From positions 1 through 15,532 of the forward strand of contig VGRU01000060.1 in assembly GCA_016875255.1 (NCBI GenBank): a stretch of DNA of 15,532 nucleotides, read 5' to 3'. A program made the position numbers and the translations under genes. Below the pieces are notes generated by a model. The model worked only from the letters and a program-made list of their open reading frames with translations, searched no databases and was not told the origin of the DNA. The stretch comes from Deltaproteobacteria bacterium (GTDB taxonomy: Bacteria > Desulfobacterota > BSN033 > UBA1163). This document shows positions 13,194 through 15,532 of this stretch, piece by piece (the stretch's first letter is position 1; every line of letters starts with the position of its first letter).

Positions 13194-14006
13194 TTACTTC
13201 AAAATGATATAAACTGCGATGAGGATCACGAAAAGGGCAAATAACTTTCGCAGGCGAAATGGGTGCGTCTTGAATGAGACAAGAGCCCCTGCTCTTGCTA
13301 AAAAGATCGTCCCGATGGCGAGGGCTATTCCTCGCTCCAGATCAACAAACCCGAGACTCCACTTCGGCAAATCCGCCCGTCCCATCCCGTTCCAAATATA
13401 ACCCGCCACTGAAAAAAGAGCCGTAATGATGATTGTGGCGCTCGATGTCCCGATCGCCAATTTCAGAGGCATCTTTAAGACGTAGTACATGATGGGGATG
13501 GTAAAAACACCTCCCCCGATTCCCGCCAGAGCGGAAACCATACCAGCAGTCAGCCCCACCCCGACCAAACCAAAGACGCCTGGTTCGGATGAGCGTTCCA
13601 GCTTCTTCTGAGCTACAGCCTGACTTTCCGTCAGCATCCGGACGGCGGCGATCGAAACAATGACGGCAAAGGCGACCTGCAAATGCTTTCCGCTCAAAGC
13701 CGCTGCAAGCCAGGTGGTTAAAAAAGCGGTCAGGCCGCTGGAAAACCCGATCGTCAGGACCGCACGCCAGTTGATGTTTCCCTGTTTGTTATGTTGATAT
13801 GCGCTTGAAATCGAGGCGAAAAGGACGACGAAGAGGCTGGTGCCGATGGCGATATGAGTCAGCACAGAGGGAGAAAAACCCAGATGTTCATAGCTGAAAA
13901 TCAGGATGGGAACCATGATGAACCCGCCGCCCACCCCGAAGAGCCCAGCAAGGAATCCCACGCCGCATCCCACCGCCACAAAGATTAAAAATTCGATCAG
14001 GGCCAT
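13194..14006 (-). CDS. TauE/SafE-family membrane exporter
   Basis: A 270-residue inner-membrane protein with eight hydrophobic segments in two homologous halves. Each half starts with the family's glycine motif: LFGVGGGFIMVPIL (about residues 22-35) and LAGIGGGVFTIPIM (about 161-174). Family members move organosulfur or sulfur oxyanions such as sulfite or sulfoacetate, or other small anions; the substrate here is unknown. There is no strong ribosome-binding site before the ATG at 14006, which directly abuts a repeat element. The stop codon lies in the GGTTTAC copy that borders element B. It may share a transcript with the permease gene upstream on the same strand, separated by 114 bases of repeat. 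I see no link to the CooS-like block beyond position. Confidence 0.9.
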   Translation of the reverse strand: MALIEFLIFVAVGCGVGFLAGLFGVGGGFIMVPILIFSYEHLGFSPSVLTHIAIGTSLFVVLFASISSAYQHNKQGNINWRAVLTIGFSSGLTAFLTTWLAAALSGKHLQVAFAVIVSIAAVRMLTESQAVAQKKLERSSEPGVFGLVGVGLTAGMVSALAGIGGGVFTIPIMYYVLKMPLKLAIGTSSATIIITALFSVAGYIWNGMGRADLPKWSLGFVDLERGIALAIGTIFLARAGALVSFKTHPFRLRKLFALFVILIAVYIILK

Positions 14007-14012
14007 ATCATT

Positions 14013-14114
14013 AAATTCGGAATGCAGATTGCGGAGTGCGGAGTGAAAAACAAAGAAAAAGTTTTCTTCTTTTTGGTTATAAATTCCGAAATCCGCATTC
14101 CGAAATCCGAAATC
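14013..14114. repeat. CGAAATCCGAA-family inverted repeat, copy 3
   Basis: The left part (ATTCGGAATGCAGATTGCGGAG) and right part (14085-14114, with TCCGAAATCCGCATTCCGAAATCC-like units) are imperfect inverted copies. The centre pairs AACAAAGAAAAAG with CTTCTTTTTGGTT at about 14049-14080. Read on the - strand, it follows the permease stop and ends in T-rich sequence, so it may also terminate that transcript. Same family as 2619-2772 and 3501-3668. Confidence 0.5.
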
Positions 14115-14120
14115 AAGGCT

Positions 14121-15350
14121 TTATTCATACCTCAGCGCTTCGATCGGGTTGAGCAGAGAGGCTTTCCTCGCCGGATAGAACCCAAAGAAGACCCCCACTG
14201 ACCCTGAAAAGAAAAAAGCCAGGAGGATTGCCTGTGCTGAAAAGAGAACGGGCCACTGGGTGAAGCTCGACAGGATGAGGGTCCCAGCAATTCCAACTCC
14301 TATGCCAAGTATTCCTCCCACCAGACTGAGCACCAGGGATTCGATGAGGAATTGGAGAAGGATATCCTTTCCCTTTGCACCCACGGCGATGCGAATCCCG
14401 ATCTCTCTCGTCCTCTCCGTTACCGATACGAGCATGATGTTCATAATCCCGATCCCGCCAACGATCAGAGAGATGGAGGCAATGGCACCCAGGAGCAAAG
14501 ACATCACCCTTGCTGATTCCTCCGCGCTTGAAGCAACCTCGGTCAGGTTTCGAACTGAAAAGTCATTCTCCTGGGCGGGTTGAAGCCGGTGCCTCTGCCG
14601 GAGAAGCTCTGTGATCTGTTCCTCCACGGTCTTCATCACCTCAGGCTCACTTGCCTGAACCGTGATCACCCTCACCATTCCTGGAAACTGCATTCCGAAG
14701 AGCCTCTTCTGTGCTGTGGACAGGGGGACGAAGATGATGTCATCCTGGTCCGTTCCCCAGGCCGATTGCCCCTTGGGATTTAGTACGCCAATGACGGTAA
14801 ACGGAACTTTTTTGATCCGGACGATCTGCCCGATCGGGTCAATCCCTCCGAAAAGATTATCCGTCACGGTCTTTCCGAGGAGACAGACTTTGGTGGCGCC
14901 GTCCAGGTCCTGTTGTGTGAAGGTTCGGCCTGAATGGAGTGACCATTCCCGGATCTCGAGAAGCTCGGGAATTGTTCCATAAACAAGCGTGGACCAGTTC
15001 TGGTTTCCGAAAATCACCTGAGCGACTCCGGAGATATGCGGGGCTACGAGCCTGACACCCGGGATCTCCGTTAAAATCGCTTTCGAATCCTCGATGGTAA
15101 GTGTGGGTACGGTCCCCGCTCCGAACCTCATCCCGCCGCTGGTCGAGCTTCCGGAAAGCACGATGAGGATATTCGACCCCATGCTCGCAATCTGGTCGGC
15201 GATCTTCTTCTTTGCCCCTGACCCCACGGCGATCATTGCGATCACAGCGCCCACGCCGATGATAATTCCGAGCATGGTGAGGCTGGAGCGCATCTTATTG
15301 ACCATGAGGCCGCGAAGGGCAATCCTGAGGCTGGCAAAGAGTGTTGTCAT
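14121..15350 (-). CDS. MacB/FtsX-type ABC transporter permease
   Basis: A 409-residue inner-membrane protein with the four-helix layout of the MacB/LolC/FtsX permeases. Helix 1 is at about 22-45, after the family start LRIALRGLMVNKMRSSLTMLGIIIG. A large periplasmic MacB_PCD domain spans about 46-270. Three helices follow at about 283-307, 330-360 and 370-395. The signature MLVSVTERTREIGIRIAVGAK (about 307-327) and the ending PARKASLLNPIEALRYE are diagnostic. Members use an ATP-binding partner to drive lipoprotein, peptide or macrolide export through mechanical movement rather than a channel. No ATPase gene is present in the window, and the 180 bases upstream are non-coding, so the partner must be elsewhere. 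There is no clear ribosome-binding site. The protein appears complete. Confidence 0.92.
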   Translation of the reverse strand: MTTLFASLRIALRGLMVNKMRSSLTMLGIIIGVGAVIAMIAVGSGAKKKIADQIASMGSNILIVLSGSSTSGGMRFGAGTVPTLTIEDSKAILTEIPGVRLVAPHISGVAQVIFGNQNWSTLVYGTIPELLEIREWSLHSGRTFTQQDLDGATKVCLLGKTVTDNLFGGIDPIGQIVRIKKVPFTVIGVLNPKGQSAWGTDQDDIIFVPLSTAQKRLFGMQFPGMVRVITVQASEPEVMKTVEEQITELLRQRHRLQPAQENDFSVRNLTEVASSAEESARVMSLLLGAIASISLIVGGIGIMNIMLVSVTERTREIGIRIAVGAKGKDILLQFLIESLVLSLVGGILGIGVGIAGTLILSSFTQWPVLFSAQAILLAFFFSGSVGVFFGFYPARKASLLNPIEALRYE

Positions 15351-15405
15351 AATAATGAAAATTGAGGTTAAGGTTGAGTTTAAGAATTTCTAAACCTTAG
15401 CTGAT

Positions 15406-15454
15406 AACGTTCAAGACATCGTTCATTAAATTAACATTCAGGACATCGTTCACA
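15406..15454. repeat. Two-unit 27-bp tandem repeat
   Basis: AACGTTCAAGACATCGTTCA (15406-15425) and AACATTCAGGACATCGTTCA (15433-15452) differ at two of 20 bases, period 27. It lies upstream of the permease gene on the - strand. A related TTAAAGCTGTTAAACG stretch follows. The last 18 bases of the window (TTGTCATTCCGGACTTGAT) are the beginning of another TGTCAT-CCG repeat copy cut by the window edge. No gene seen in 15351-15532. Confidence 0.65.
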
Positions 15455-15532
15455 TTCAAACGGTTAAAGCTGTTAAACGTTTTGATATACCTGAGGTATA
15501 AGTTTTATTCGGTTTGTCATTCCGGACTTGAT

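Noticed and set aside
15406..15454. CRISPR array
   Set aside because: Only two imperfect units with a 27-base period and spacers too short; no cas genes in the window.

Overview
The window looks like a chromosomal stretch from an anaerobic bacterium, most plausibly of the Desulfobacterota (deltaproteobacterial) type. That guess rests on the density of iron-sulfur proteins, a CooS-family protein, a tripartite tricarboxylate transporter (TTT) and many short palindromic intergenic repeats. No rRNA or marker gene is present, so the taxonomy is inference.

Left part (1-1393): a run of hairpin repeats, then a DUF169 gene on the + strand whose stop codon overlaps the stop of a convergent 2x[4Fe-4S] ferredoxin gene on the - strand.

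Centre (1848-12985): ten + strand genes that read as one functional block. In order they are: a ferredoxin-domain protein with an unrecognised C-terminal domain; an unrecognised cysteine-rich protein; an FAD/NAD(P)H oxidoreductase; a CooF-like four-cluster ferredoxin; a CooS (Ni-CO dehydrogenase) family protein; a class V serine/alanine-glyoxylate-type aminotransferase; tctC, tctB and tctA; and a GntR/FCD regulator. The oxidoreductase-CooF-CooS trio resembles known CODH electron-transfer cassettes. However, the CooS protein keeps the N-terminal B-cluster cysteines and has lost essentially all ligands of the Ni-Fe C-cluster: Cys333, 446, 476 and 526 of the C. hydrogenoformans CODH-II numbering become Ser, Ser, Glu and Gly, and the His ligand becomes Tyr. 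It is therefore very unlikely to be an ordinary CO dehydrogenase. The block looks like an uncharacterised redox system built on a repurposed CODH scaffold, tied to uptake and transamination of a small organic acid. A TTGTATACAA palindrome between promoter and start codon of the first gene matches the GntR/FCD operator type, suggesting that the regulator at the far end controls the block.

Right part (13194-15532): on the - strand, a TauE/SafE-family exporter and a MacB/FtsX-type ABC transporter permease, probably unrelated to the central system. Intergenic spaces throughout hold palindromic repeats. Notable are two diverged ~210-bp inverted-repeat elements (about 9975-10184 and 12980-13190) that share ends and may be flanked by short target duplications, and a nested palindromic element just upstream of the CooS-like gene.
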